Assembly (NCBI GenBank): GCA_025267735.1
Contig: CM046299.1
Location: forward strand, 32,254,887-32,318,886
DNA length: 64,000 bases
Reading direction: 5' to 3'
From: Mactra quadrangularis
Lineage: Eukaryota; Mollusca; Bivalvia; Venerida; Mactridae
Both the position numbers and the translations under genes were made by a program. The notes below the pieces were generated by a model that saw nothing but the letters and a program-made list of their open reading frames with translations, did no database searches and was not told where the DNA came from. Every line of letters starts with the position of its first letter. Positions within the stretch are counted from its first letter, which is position 1. Shown one piece after another: positions 23,996-37,654 of this stretch.

Positions 23996-26900
23996 AAAGG
24001 AGTAGGTGCGTTTACCCCTAAATTTGGCCCTGTTGCCAAAGTGGTTCAAATTATGTCATATGATAGGGAAATGAATAAGTTACCCAGAATTAACATTTTT
24101 AAGTGAATTCTGTGAAGTCTGTTACCATGGCAACGGAACGAAATAAATGGCTTAATTTAAAAATATTGATATCCCTTCAAACTGACTTTCAAAATTGATA
24201 GTTTTATAGTCACATATTGTCACATGAGGGAAGCACTTTCTTTTTGAGTTGTTAAAATTTGGTTGCCATGGTAACCAATTTCAGAAATTGAGAATCTTTT
24301 ATTTTTTGTAAAACAAGTTAATTTGCAATTCTTATGAAAGATCATTGGAACATTATTTTGATAGAATTATACAAATGTAACTGCACAGCACTCTGAACTC
24401 ATTTATTGTATTATTTGTTACCATGGAAACAAAATAAATGTATTCTACACTCAGAAATAACATGTTTACAATGGAATGTTATATTCTCGCTAAGAATGTG
24501 AAGTTTGAAGTTGAAGTTTAAATTCAAAATGCATGAATAGTTTTTATCTTTCTTGTTATCCCATCTGTGATCGAAAAAAAATTCAAATAAAGAAATAAAT
24601 GTTTAGTAGGTTCTCGTTGCCATGGAAACTTTATCATTTTTAGTAAAATTATGATATTCAAACATACACAGTTTTGACAATATTTTGATTCTTAATTCTA
24701 TCACATTTACCACTTAATGGAATTGAAACGGCAAATATAATACATTGGCACTGACTTAGTTACTCTTTGCTTAGGTCGTTTCTAAGGCAACAAATATAGC
24801 AGTTCTTGAGCATTTCAAACATGTTACTTAAATCTGTCAGAAGAGGATGTATTATGCAAATAGGCCAAATTAAAAAATGTATTGAGGTGAAAAGTGCTTA
24901 ATAATTGTATAATATCAGTAAGCAAACATTACACCCTATTATTAAATGTCATTTATTTTAATGAGTGGTTGCCATGAAAACAGAATTAGTTAATACAGTC
25001 CTAAAAATGAGATTCAGTTATTGCTACAATACTGCATAAGCCAAGTTAATGAATTTTTGTATGCATGATGTGCACAATATAAAGACCACAATCAAATGCA
25101 ACTCTTCTCTATTGAAAGCTGTGGTTGCTATTGTAACAGAAAATAAGAACATAATAATCTAAAATACAACCACCAAGACTATGAAATCTGATTTGTACCA
25201 ATTTTTTCATCAAAATTAAAAAGATCAGAACAAAATAAAAATAAATTTGTATTAATTTCTCCAAAATACAAATGCTCTGAAATGTGCAAACATAGTAAAT
25301 CAGTTCTATTAGGTGAACAAGATACAATTAAGTTCAGGAAAATTGTAAAAGAGATATAGCTTCCAAGCTTTCAAATAGGATAACACCACTGGGTGTAAGG
25401 TTATCAATAGAATAACAAGGTTTTAACAATATTTTCTACAAATTGCATTGCATTTGTAAGAAATGGATGACTTAATATGGACATGTTGGAATAAGGTAAA
25501 AAAATTATGTAAAAGGGGAAAGATATAAAGTGTTTCTTTTATTTGTTCTTAATTAAGACAATAATTTCATCATCATATTAAAGCAGATTCAGCATTTGAA
25601 ACAAAAATGGTCTAGGTAGTTGAGAATAGAATCCAGCAGTGAATTTATTTTAATGTTGAAAAAATATGTGTAAATAAATTAATCTAACTCACACTGTGCT
25701 CAACAGTGATAAAAAATGTACAAAATAAAGTTTAATCATCACAAAGTATCCTCACATAGATGTCATCTTTTATGAAATTCCTGAATGAACCCAGTATTGT
25801 TGGACTATCTATTATGTTATTCCTGGTACAGAGCCAAAAGAAGCATAATCCTTTTAATTATTACACCAATGTTACACAAAATAGCAAGTGAAAGTGGTTA
25901 TTACCTTTTACCAAGCAAATGAAAAAAAAACAATTGCAGGAAGTCCATGCAAAATGTTACATTTTCAAGATGCAATTGTCAAGCTGCACTCATGTGTTAA
26001 GACCATAGACATTTTAGTATGTCTATGGTTAAGATATATATAACTTTATATGACTTTTTATGAGAGCCCAGATAGACTTTTATATTTGGTCATATGCAAC
26101 ATACAGTCAGTCATAAAGCTTTTAACTTGTATATATGTGGAACAAAGAAGGTCTATCAGTCATACTTTTGTCTTCCAATTCATATTATTAAAACTGTCCA
26201 AAATCAGGGATTACATTACAGTAAAATGCATATACAAATGGAAAGAATATGAATTACATTGTATATACTGATATGTAGTAAAACCGTACATCATAATGCA
26301 CAAAACATATTTCAAAATTCTACAATATTTTTTTACTCCTAACCATGGAAGTCTGATTTTCATCTGTACATAAACATCATTAGTGTACTGTAAGTACCAG
26401 ATTAAATATCATTTTTGGCTCATTTGTATTGCCCAAGGAAAAGCAAATATTTTCATTCCACTATATTTTTGTTACCTTGTGTATTTTTGATAAAGTTATG
26501 AATAGTACATTATTTATAAGCATGATGTATAAGTAGGGGAAATCTGAACTCAAGAAAATAAATTGAAATTCACAATGGCTTCAAATACAAGCTACTGTAT
26601 GCATTGCAACATATTTACAGACTAACAGGGCTGTACATGTAGTCTAAATTAAGAGTTTTGTTCCTTATATTCATAAGCAACTTTTCTTCAAATTGCATAT
26701 TTATTTCACATAATAGATTTAAAACCCTGTGGGGTATTAACAAGTTCTAGAAAATTGTCATAGGCAGTTGATTATTATAACAGGCCCTGCTGAATTTACA
26801 ACATCATATAATAACAAGCTATATACAAGCTACAACTGGGCTATAATGAGTAGATTGCAAGCAAGTTATGGCAACATGCAGCATATATTGACATTTGACA

Positions 26901-28196
26901 TGTTTGTGTTGTGTAATTACAATGTATGGTCTACTGTAACAATCCTCTAACAAACTGGATGTACAGTACATATTATAGTTTAGAGAAATTGGGGCAATCA
27001 TATTTGTAATTCAATATGTATTTCATATCAAACCCAAGCATTGTTCATGTCTTGTATATACATGTATGGTAATTAGTTTCAATGCCAAGTCATACCAATA
27101 ATATAGCAATAATGCAAGTTGTGTGAAAATTTTAAAATTATCAACATGTACCTGATTTCAGGAATTTCTATATACATGTCTCTGCTGGTTTGAAACCGAA
27201 AGTAGAAGTAAAATTCTGATCAAGTTACATAGCAGGCAAAATCATTGGATCTATGTGTTCACTTGTTCTATGATGATGTGACAAACACCATTTACTTAGT
27301 ATACAGATAGACTAGTCAATCATACAGCCTATCTGCATAACGTAAAATAGACAGTGTAATCATAATTTCATGTTGATCTAAGACTAAGTTCAAAGTCGCC
27401 GTTTATTGAACCTGTGTATTGACGTCATTCCCTCCTTTATTGTTGGCTTTCTTTATGACTTAATCCACAGACTTAAACAAACTTCCAGATAGCTAGTCCA
27501 TTAAATCTCCAATTACAGTATCCTCCATTTACTTCGTATTTTTCCAAGAAGTTAAACAATTGTACTTTGTTGACATATTCGTGGAGGCTGCCATCTTGGT
27601 TCATGCATTCAGGTAAATGAGCTATTTTTAGCCCAATATATTTAAATGAATTAAATGCTGATAACTTGTGATTTCCCTTTATAGTTGTGAATGTGAATAG
27701 TATATATATACATAAAAAACACTTATTTAATTTGTTTCTAAACTGAGGCTAGAAAACACACAAATTTATTTACAAAATCGTTTTTAAGGACGCCAGTACA
27801 AAGAAGTCGAAGTTGCGTCCCTTGGATTTCAGTAGACTATTGTTAAAGACTATTTTTAAAAATTGAATATGAGTGCAAAAAGACGAAGATTTTATATTTT
27901 GCTCAGCTTTTTAATATGATAAAATACACATTTCCTGAAAATTTCATATCTTCGCAATGCTGCACTCGTATTGAAAATTACGAAAGAAGAGGTCAAAATC
28001 AGTCAAAATTAGCGAAATTCGCCGCACCTGACCCTAATCAAGGGCCCCGTAAGCAGTCAAAAGGAACTCGAAAGTTTACATAATTTACATTTTCTTGAAG
28101 TTTAAAGATAGATCTATTTGCCTGAGAAATATTATGACTGAAATCGTAAATTAAAAAATCGGCAATTTTACAGGGCCGAATCGCACCTACTCCTTT
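23996..28196. mobile_element. 4.2-kb non-coding element with inverted termini
   Basis: The ends are 'aaaggagtaggtgcg' (23996-24010) and its exact reverse complement 'cgcacctactccttt' (28182-28196). Each is followed inward by a ggccctg/cagggcc pair. No frame in between resembles a transposase, and the longest open frames are below 75 codons. The left kilobase holds repeated X-box-like motifs. No convincing target-site duplication was found, so the superfamily is unknown. Confidence 0.6.
24121..25137. promoter_or_regulatory. Cluster of seven RFX X-box-like motifs
   Basis: Imperfect palindromes of the form GTTNCCATGGNAAC occur at 24121, 24262, 24417, 24616, 24778, 24968 and 25124. The 24262 and 24616 copies fit the RFX X-box consensus very closely, and the 24778 and 25124 copies are degenerate. 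Spacing is about 140-200 bp. RFX binding is known for this motif, but its function here is inference. They may simply mark a decayed tandem repeat inside the 4.2-kb element. Confidence 0.45.
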
Positions 28197-28859
28197 CAGT
28201 GAAATAACAAATGGTACATTTTTAAATCAAGAAAATAAAAAGTTTATACAATACTAAAATTAGACTTCGTAAAGAATACAAAATATATGTATAACACACT
28301 TCATAAAAATCGGCAACAACCAAGCACTTTTTGGCACTCAGCGGGACAAAAATATGACGTAAGGTGACAATAAGAAAAATGCTTTTGACCCAATAGCATT
28401 TTTGTCATATATTTGACCAGATAATTACATTTATTTTGTCGTATAAAGAACCACTCTATATTTATACATTATTTAAGAGGTTATTGTTTTTTATATTTTT
28501 TTGTAAAATTGTACAGATATTTTAACTTATATGAGTTTTTGAGCATTTCCTGTTTTTCTACAATCCGTTGTAAGAAGTCTACACTTATAGTACCACTTTA
28601 CAACACCAGAGAACAATTACTACTAGCATGCAAGTCTTAGTAACTAAAATTATTTAGCAGTTTAATAGGTGAACTTTTGTACAAATCAGGAACGTTTGTA
28701 GAACTTTGTAGACTGGTTCATGATCTTTCTTTGTCCAGAAAAACAACAACAACAAAAAAAAAGCCATGGCGGCCCTTAATCATTCATCTTAGTACCATTG
28801 GTATAAACATGAATCAGAGTAAAAATATAAAAAAAACTCTTTCAAATTAATTTGACACT
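28197..28859. other. Non-coding AT-rich stretch
   Basis: No gene was recognised between the 4.2-kb element and the 141-bp repeat array. Confidence 0.45.
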
Positions 28860-29433
28860 ACAATGTTCACAAAGTTTTTCCGATTTTTGGTCCGTTTGAC
28901 CTAGTTTTTGACCCCAGTGACCCATATTTGAACATGACCAAGAAATAATTAAAACAAACTTTCAAACCAATGTCTAGAATATGTTGATAAAAAGTAGCTA
29001 CAAAAGTGTTAACAAGATTTGTCTTATTTTAGCTACTTTGACCCAGTTTTTATCCAAGCTGACCGATGTTCGAACTCATTCGAGCAATTATTTAGATATG
29101 CATCCTGATCAAGGTTGATGACATATAAAAAAATGTGACTACAAAATAGAACTCAAGAGTTTTGCATATTTAGGCTACGTGACCTATATTTTGATCCCAG
29201 GCTACCCATGTTCCAACTCATCCGAGAAATTACATAGACAAGCATCCTGATCAACGTTGATGACAAGTGAAAAAATGTGATCACTAAAAGTTAATAAGGG
29301 TTTTCCATTTTTTGGGAAAGTGATCTAGTTTTTGCCCCCAAGTGACCCATGTTCGTACTCATCCAAGCAATAACATAGACACCCTGGCCATGTTTGATGA
29401 CAATTGAGGCAAAAAAGTGACCCCTACTCTAAA
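28860..29433 (+). repeat. 141-bp tandem repeat, four diverged copies
   Basis: Each unit contains a 'tgacctagtttttgacccc' block followed by 'gtgacccatgttcgaactc', an 'atcctgatcaa' block and 'gatgacaa'. Units are registered at 28897, 29039, 29179 and 29320, spacing 140-142 bp. Divergence is moderate, so the array is old. Similar 'tgaccta...gaccc' repeats are widespread in mollusc genomes to my knowledge. Confidence 0.85.
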
Positions 29434-30485
29434 AAACATTTTACAACATTTCTCGAACTTTTCAAATTAGACTGTGTATGCAATTTTTCAAAAACAATAA
29501 TGTAAAATACTGTAATACCTAAAACAACATAAACTTAACAGTTATGACGTAATCAGTCGGCAACTTTTTTAGGCATCATGGTCCTTTAGATAAACATTTT
29601 GTGTCATTAATCACGATAAGTTCGTTAAAAGTTTTTTAATATAGCCGCAGAAGGATCAAATTTTAAGATCCGATACAATATCCTGCACATTTTTGGATTT
29701 AACGACATGTGTTTAAAAATGTACAATAGGATTTTTCACGTATTGTGCTGTAAAGCTGTAAAGCCCCGACCACCTTTATGCAAGAATATTCTTTACATTG
29801 AATACGATTGTAGTATTAATGTACATTACTCCGTGGTCGTGAGGATAATGTGTTGAAATTTATCACATAAACATACTTCTATAATTTTACAATGTCTGCC
29901 GAAGTGTAGAATAGGCGTGGTACTGATTGTCGTCGGGATATGTGTAGATAATAATTAGATGCAATTGTGAAAGGTCAGATCGGGGTCAAACTTTACGCAC
30001 TATATATACCCATTAAAATAATTGTAAACAATGTAGGTATCTTTTCAAAGGTATGAGGACTGACTACGTGTATGAAAATATTAATTAAACCTACATAAGT
30101 TTTTGAACAACCCCCATGTCAAACATATAGAAACTACAGATATCCCTGTGTATAAATGTAAATGAATTGCACTTGATGGTCAAAAAGGAGAGAGGGGATG
30201 TTTTCTTAAATAGGAACTAGTATATAATATCATTCGTATCTGTTCTTGACATGAAAGATTATGTTGAGATTTTCACTAAACCATGATTGCCATACATAGA
30301 TATAATCATCACACATTTATATATTTGTTCCATAAATTAATATGTTTAAATTTGCTCTTCAAGTTGTTTAAAGTTCATTAGTTAAAACATCTGACTTGTT
30401 TATAAACAAAAATTGTCTTTAAGTAATAGACAATATATATCAGAAATAGCTCTAATCTAGTATGGTGTAAATTTTTCACTTCAAA
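29434..30485. other. Non-coding AT-rich stretch
   Basis: No gene or repeat was recognised. Confidence 0.45.
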
Positions 30486-30950
30486 AAACGATATTATCTT
30501 CTCATATCTTAGTGCATCTTATCTTATCTTATCTTAGCGTACCTTGTCTTAGTTCATCTTATCTTAGTGTATCTTGCTTAAATGAATCTTATCTTATTGT
30601 ATTTTATCTTAGCTTAGAGAATCTTATCTTATCTTAGTTCATCTTATCTTATTTTAGTGTATCTTATCTTACCTTAGTGAATTTTATCTTATCTTAATGT
30701 ATCTTATCTTAGTGTATCTTATACCAGTGTATCTTATCTCTGAGTATCTTATCATAGTGTACCTTATATTATCTAAATGTATCTTATTCTATCATAAGTG
30801 CATCTTATCTTAGTTATCTTATCTTATCATAGTGTATCTTATCATAGTGTACCATATCTTATCTAAATGTATCTTATCTTAAGTGCATCTTATCTTAGTT
30901 ATCTTATCTTACCTTAGTGTATCTTAGCTTTTATAGAGTATCCTATCTTA
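30486..30950 (+). repeat. TTATC-rich satellite
   Basis: About 460 bp is built from 'atcttatctta' and related 'agtgtatcttatct' units. The register is irregular, with a mixture of 5-bp steps and roughly 10-20-bp higher-order units. Confidence 0.9.
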
Positions 30951-33228
30951 TTTAAAACATGCAATATTTTCACTGTTTAATACATTCAGTACAATTACAA
31001 ATGAGTTATAACTTATAAAAAACAGTTTAACTATAGTTTGTTATTTCATTGAAATAGTCTCAGTGAAAATATTATAAATCATGATTTGTTTTATCTAAAT
31101 CTTATAGCAATTGTTTTTTCTACAATAGCTAGCCATTATTTGCTAGTTGAATACATTCAAAACACAAGACATTTCCGAGGACCGCAATTTGGTTTCTATC
31201 TTTGCAAACACATTAATGAACGAGCTTTTTAAAAGTGTTAAGTATAAATTTACTTATCATTTGGCTTCAAACTACAGCATATTGCCACTAAGTACGAATA
31301 TAGTCAAATAGCGAGTGGTTAAAATAATCAACTATAAAATATGTGTCATTATAGAATTTTGAAAGCTTATATATATCAATAATAAAGTATGTGAGTCAAA
31401 AGTAGGAAAAAAATATTCTTTCTTACAAGTAGTCGGTTCATGAGTAACAAAAATGGAAATTCTTTATTCCTTTTGTCTCATTGCTTTTTATCATAATTTG
31501 GATAGAAATAGTTTTAAGATAGTATTAGACTTTAAACAGCCAAATGCTGACAACAGTTCAGCAGTTTTCACAAAAGTTCCAATGATTTGTTATTCTATTA
31601 CAGTTTTTATAGTGTATAAAGCTATACATGATAATACATTGCTTAGCAAAGTAGTTAATATAAGAATAATGATAAAAATTATTTTGAAAGCCAAAATCAA
31701 AATAACTGTAATAAATTACACATACTGTCTTTGACTTCACCACTAACGGTTTAATGAGAAACACTGTTATTTTGATAAACTGAGAATACACAGTCATAGG
31801 GATACAACCAATAAAGGCTTTTTTAGCAGAAATTTATTTTGACATCATAATCAACTATGTGAATCAAGTCGCAGAGATAGATTTTAACAAAATTCTCTAT
31901 TATGTGGTCATAAGAATGTTAAACCACTACAGTTTTATACAATTTAAAATTGATATGACAAATATACATGTATCAGATATAACTTTATATCCTGATTACA
32001 AAATGTTCCTTTATTTGATATAACAATAGTCAAATCCAAGTTTATCTTCAATAATAGATTTAAATACAAAATTATGTCTACATTTTTATGGAATTATTGA
32101 TATAAAGAATCATGAATATAAAAACCACTTGATCCGAGAGCAATTATTTTTTTGTTCCTGAGGAAACATGCATGCAAAATAAAGTTACAAAACATACTGT
32201 AAGAGAAATAAAATGAAACAATAACATTTTTGTTTGAGTGTAAAGTAACGAAGCAAATTTTGAAGAGAGAATATTTTGACTAAAAACTTAAGAATGACAA
32301 AAACCAAAAGCCCTATCATCGTTATTGATACTGAAATAAAATCGAATGGCAAATTTAATATAAATGTTATCAAGAATAGACATGAAAATTGTTAAAAACT
32401 AAAATAATCAAACGTTTTATTGACTAAAAAGAACAAATTAAAATCAAAAAGGTATTATTCAAGATAAATTGATCACAAAATGTCAATCAATAATCAATCA
32501 ATAATTTAATCAATATATCAACAAATCTTATCAAAGACTTGTTTACTTAATATTAAATGTTTAATATTAAATTAAATGTAATTGTTTTAATTGAACAGTT
32601 TAGTCTGAATCAATTAACATACAAAACTATTATAAGGAATTAATAAAAAAAAGAATTTTCTTTAATTTTATACCATCAAAATAAAGCCATACGTTTATAT
32701 TACTACAAAGAACAAAGTAAGCCTGTTAATTTTGAGCTAATAGTTTAATTTAAGATCAAAACTAAATAATATACAATATATGATAAAATTACACGTAAAC
32801 AAAAAAGTTAAAAGATAAAACACTCACCATAAATTAGTGTTTAATCCGTTTCAATCAAATAAACAGTAAGTTTAATGTATGATCCAAAAGTTACTTTATT
32901 TTATATCAAGTTGTCAATATATATATGTTTTATAAAGTAAGATAAAAATCACATATATAATATAACAATATTTAGATAAATCCCAATATCAAACACACGA
33001 TACACTGTAAGCACAGTGTGTTCCAGTGGTAATTAGAATATAACATTTTAGATAGTCGAATAGAACGTATAACATTATACATCCCAAAGCCTAGCTAGGA
33101 ATACTAGATATTGAATATTACATGCAGTACACGGCCCTATTACTGAAAGACTATTACAGTGTTCGTTGAGTGTATTGTAATGTGTTGTTCCGGTATTGAA
33201 TAAAGAGTTAACAGTGGAGATACTGCAA
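30951..33228. other. Non-coding AT-rich stretch
   Basis: No exon or clear repeat was recognised. Open frames at 31453-31797 on both strands lack motifs and are attributed to chance. Confidence 0.45.
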
Positions 33229-33229
33229 G

Positions 33230-33283
<54 letters not shown>

Positions 33284-33300
33284 TCTATCTCTCTCTCTAT
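33229..33300 (+). repeat. (CT)n microsatellite
   Basis: A CT dinucleotide tract with a few interruptions near its 3' end. Confidence 0.97.
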
Positions 33301-35682
33301 ACAGGAAAATATTATAATCACTAACATATGTTCACCTGTGCCAGAATTTTCTACTTGGTTTTGTCTGCAAACAACATTAAATATATACTAGTACATTTTT
33401 ACACCGCCGTACTATTCTAAACAACATCTCACCAACCAACCATATAATGCTGTTGTTTCAATGCCAGAACTCACCAATATTGTAGTTCAGACAATGGTGT
33501 TTGTAAATTATACTAACCACCTCGGAGTTTTTGGTGTCCTGTTATTTATAAGGATCATAAACATAGGTGAATACGATAATAGCGACTATAGTTATATAGT
33601 TACATACTGTATTCGCAGGTTATACATGTACATATAGCTAAATACAAGGTCATTACGCCTTCGATAATTTGTTTCTCTTTGTCCCCGTTACTATTTTCAC
33701 GATTTAAAAATTTCACGTTATGCTTTCTTAAACATAAGTTTCACATGCCACCAATTTCTATACAGAAGCGCTCATAGAAGTATGGTAAAATAAATATTGT
33801 TTAGTTTTTAAAAGAAAGTTATTGACTCTCCCTAAACCCATTTTAAGTTAAATGTCAATGTATTGTGAATGGATATTTGAGCTTTTTCTGTTATATATTT
33901 TCAGATGTAACTATGTTTACCTTGCATGTTCTGACAATATGGAAAACTATGGATGACAAGAATTCATAGTTCTGCTTATTGAGTGCGAGTGACATGTTGA
34001 TTATCTTTCATACGACAAGAAATGGTGATCTGGATTTGGAACAGTCAGACGAGACTTTGATGGACACTGAAAACTTCTTACTGATGCAGTTAATGATTTC
34101 AGAAATATGTGAACTTCGACCAATGTTACCCAGGGTCGTTTGTCTACACTGCTTAACAGTTTAATGTGTCAACGTTTAAAGTTGTAACTGTAAGTGTGTC
34201 AAATTGTATTTGTAATGAAGTTTATGTAGGGTAATCTCTATATATTTGTGCAGTTGAAACATGTATGATGTACTTTTTGATGCATTTGTGATCATTTAAC
34301 GTATTGATGTATGAATACGAATTTTTGTGACCATACAAATATCAAGTCATCAACAAATTCTAAACACATATTCTTGTCTAAAAACATGATCACTACAGTT
34401 ACTAAATTTGACATGTGACATCAACTGAAGGTCCTGTACAAGGTTTGTTAACATTATGCCCCAGGGGTTGATTTTACCCCTTTCCCAGGGAATACAATAT
34501 CTACATTGGAGTTATATAAGGAAATGTTAATTTTTATCTCAAATACTGACAGTCCAATATATCTGCAGATAGATAGTTCATGTAAACAATGGCAAAATAA
34601 GTATGACCTGCTCCCTGTTAATCCAATACGGGAGTATAAACTTGAGGTTTAATACAGTTAAATGATGTAAGCGCAGGTGTTTTTGAAACTCCTTTTAAAA
34701 GAGTTATTCTTCAACCATTATCGTGGATATACAATGAATGACAATGCAGTAAATATCTATTATGATTTAACATCCACTCCTATATCTCTCTTTCTCATCT
34801 TCACTTAAACCGACCAAAGTCTTTCACGTGTGTCCTTTTAAGAGGAATTTACCGTATAGCCTGACACACGAGATGTAAACTTATCTTGAACAACTCACTT
34901 TGTAATAAATTGAACCGACATGAACAGAAACTGTCACAGAAAAGTTAACTGGGTGATAGAAATCTACAGTAAAATTTCACGAAGACTTCCTGAAGTTCTT
35001 CCAAAAATTGGCTTTAATATGGAGTCGGTCTTAATAGAGAGTCAGTCAATCTGTACATTGACTAGTACAATTAGGTATTAAATGAGTTAGGCAATACTTT
35101 TCATACAATTACGGTAGTATTAGTAGTACTACTAGTAGTAATGGTGATTAGATACATCTAATTTAACTTATTTGAAACCCAACATCACATAACACTAGAA
35201 AATACAGAGAAATAAGAAGAGAGAAAATATTGCGTGATAGAAATAACATGAGCTGACAGTTTACCATGTACATAATTACAATGCATGACATAAAATTTAG
35301 AATGTAAAACAGTAATATCATCATGAACAATTCAACAAGTAATTTAAAGTTATTGATGCATTTAGCATTTTTTTTCTCTCAAAAGTTATTTTCACTGACT
35401 TTCTCTAGAAATTCAGCGAAACAAACAACAATTCTGAAAATTTTAATCTGCGATTCATTGTTTTGTTATTCTTGGAAAATCAACAATGTTTTATCTTCAT
35501 TGTTACAGTAGGTTAATTTCCACTAACAATAAACATTATCAAACAGCTTAGTGACAGGAAGAACACTAGAACAGTATCATTGTTTCTATGGTTTATAGGT
35601 AAACTATATCAACGAAAAAATAAAAGAAAACAAGAGAAAGCTTATAATTTCTGCATTGTATACACAGGGAGATTATAACTGT
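33301..35682. other. Non-coding; one doubtful exon-like stretch
   Basis: A polypyrimidine tract and AG at about 33884-33904 precede short open frames, and a 67-codon frame lies at 33970-34164. Composition around 33980-34140 is slightly more protein-like than its surroundings, but no family is recognised and the frame is not continuous from the acceptor. I do not call a gene. Confidence 0.25.
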
Positions 35683-35686
35683 TTAA

Positions 35687-36280
35687 AGCCTGTTTCACAT
35701 CAGCCGTGCGATTTTTTCGTCGTACGATTTTTACTGCGAGCGAAATCGCAGACGAATCGCAGCCGCCGCAGATACATCATACTTTCCGTGCAATCGTTGT
35801 ACGGCGGTCGGACGACGCTGTCACGAGTCGTAGGTTGTTCGCTGCACGTGTTTACGCACGACTGCCGTGCGATGATCGCGAGGCTGTCGTACAAACACTA
35901 ACGACTGTCGTAAGACTGTCGTGAGATTTCGAAAAGTTTCGTACGTCATCCGTACGTCAAACGAACGACAAACGCAAACTTGTACGAGAGTCGTACGATA
36001 TTCATGCGAACGCCTAATTCTTTAACTGAAGTGCAACTGTCTCAAGAATGATGTACGGCTGTCTTACGGTAGTCGCAAGACTGTCTTGCGGGCTCCAAAA
36101 ATCCAAAAATCGCATAGAGATCGCAAGAAAAATAAACATGTTGAAAATTTGACTTGCGACGTATACGACGATTCGATCACCTGAAAAAACACACGACTGT
36201 CTTGCGGCGTTCGTACGAAGTTCTGCGATTTTTCAGAAAATGTTGACGTACGGCTGCCGCAAGCGTGATGTGAAATAGGC
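35687..36280. mobile_element. CpG-rich MITE-like element flanked by TTAA
   Basis: The ends are inverted repeats: 'agcctgtttcacatcagcc' at the left, and the right end on the minus strand gives 'gcctatttcacatcacgc'. TTAA lies on both sides at 35683-35686 and 36281-36284. The interior is dense in CpG and in words such as 'cgtacga', 'gactgtcgta' and 'gactgtcttgcg'. TTAA target sites occur in the piggyBac and Kolobok superfamilies, but a 3-bp TAA or TTA duplication (Harbinger-like) cannot be excluded. Open frames here are by-products of low stop density. Confidence 0.75.
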
Positions 36281-36284
36281 TTAA

Positions 36285-37407
36285 AGCTCTGTTAGACCTT
36301 ATATGTCACAAAACGTGAATTTTTCACACCCTTCAGTCGAATATGCGACATATAATGTGACATATTTAGTTAAAATTAGTTTTTCTACGCTCATCAAAAT
36401 GTATTTGTCACTTGACAAAAATGTTTAAAAAATGAAAACAGCAACGTTTTGTAACATGAGTATATGCATAGTCCAACACAGGGAAGCGAAGCAACAAAAA
36501 TAAGCATGTCAAATGTTTAACCCACGACGAAAACCTTTTACTGTTTGAAGGTAGAATTATTGCATTCGATCCGACCGCAGATGATAATTGTCAATTTTCT
36601 ATCACACCAATTAAGTAAGCTCAGAATATACAGAGATACGTACACTTGGCATTGAGAAGCAGTTCTCATTGAGAAAAGATACTTTTTATGCACTGACACC
36701 AGAGTCCATATTTTATGATCATATAATAATGCGTACGTCCCTATATATAGTTCTCTGTGTATACATACATATTCTCTACCTAATATATAATATACATGGA
36801 ATTGAAAGTTTTCTACAGTGCGTACGGTACTAACTGTTTTTCATCAATTAGACATGTATCTGAAAGAAAATGTTGGTCTCAATTTAAAGATTTACCATTC
36901 CTGTAATATCAAGCAAAGTTGCAAGTTTGTATCTAATACTGTTTTCATAAAATTTACATTAATTTCAGTATCACTAGTTTTCAGCGATTCAACCATACTA
37001 CTGACTTCCGGTTAAACTTAGCCTGGTTCCCTGGATTAATATAACAATGTATATATTCCATTTATAGAACTTGTGACACGTAAATGTTTACCTAGGCGGT
37101 GCGTTCCGATGGGTTTAAATTTGGCGCGCTTCATTGACGAGATTCGGGAAAAGTCTCGTCGAGTTTATCAACCAATCAGTTTACGCCGGTAAATGCGTCA
37201 TGAATCAACCGGAAGTAAACAGTGTTTTTTAATCGCTGAAAATGAAAATATTGAAATTAAGATTAATTTCATGATAACCGTTTTAGATATAAAAATTTTT
37301 GGATATTCAGTTTTGTTAAGAAATGTTTAATCTACAAATCGAGACCGATATTTGCATCCAAATATATTCCGAAAGGTAAAAACAATCTGTCAGACCGTAC
37401 CTACCGT
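36285..37407. other. Non-coding; small CpG/ETS-like patch
   Basis: No gene was recognised. The interval 37095-37220 is GC-richer and contains 'aaccaatcag' (CCAAT-type) and 'accggaagtaaac' (ETS-type). This is only weakly promoter-like. Confidence 0.3.
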
Positions 37408-37620
37408 AATCAAAGCACTGAAGTGCTGAAGGAACGATGCCCTGAACTAATTTTTTTGTATAAAGTTTATAATAATGTCAAAATTGTAAAGCAATATTAT
37501 CTATAAAATAATTTATTATGTGTCAATTAATAGAATTTAACAAGAGCAGTCCAAGTACAGTTTGCTAGACTTTTCGAGTGTTTTGCTAATGGCAAGGTTG
37601 ATCTTACCTTTTCAAAGGAA
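37408..37620 (+). repeat. Interspersed repeat family C, copy 1
   Basis: It is colinear with 58073-58261: 'aatcaaagcactg', 'gtgctg' and 'ggaacgatg', then 'attatctataaaataat', 'agaatttaacaagag' and 'ggcaaggttgatcttac'. Divergence between the copies is moderate. Confidence 0.8.
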
Positions 37621-37654
37621 ATATTTCCGCCAAACAATAAATACCAATTCATGT

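Noticed and set aside
33884..34164. Possible exon after a polypyrimidine-AG
   Set aside because: Frames from the acceptor close quickly, and the 67-codon frame begins after a stop. No motif or homologue is recognised.
35656..35924. Overlapping frames in the CpG-rich MITE
   Set aside because: They lie inside a non-coding inverted-repeat element and occur in three frames at once.
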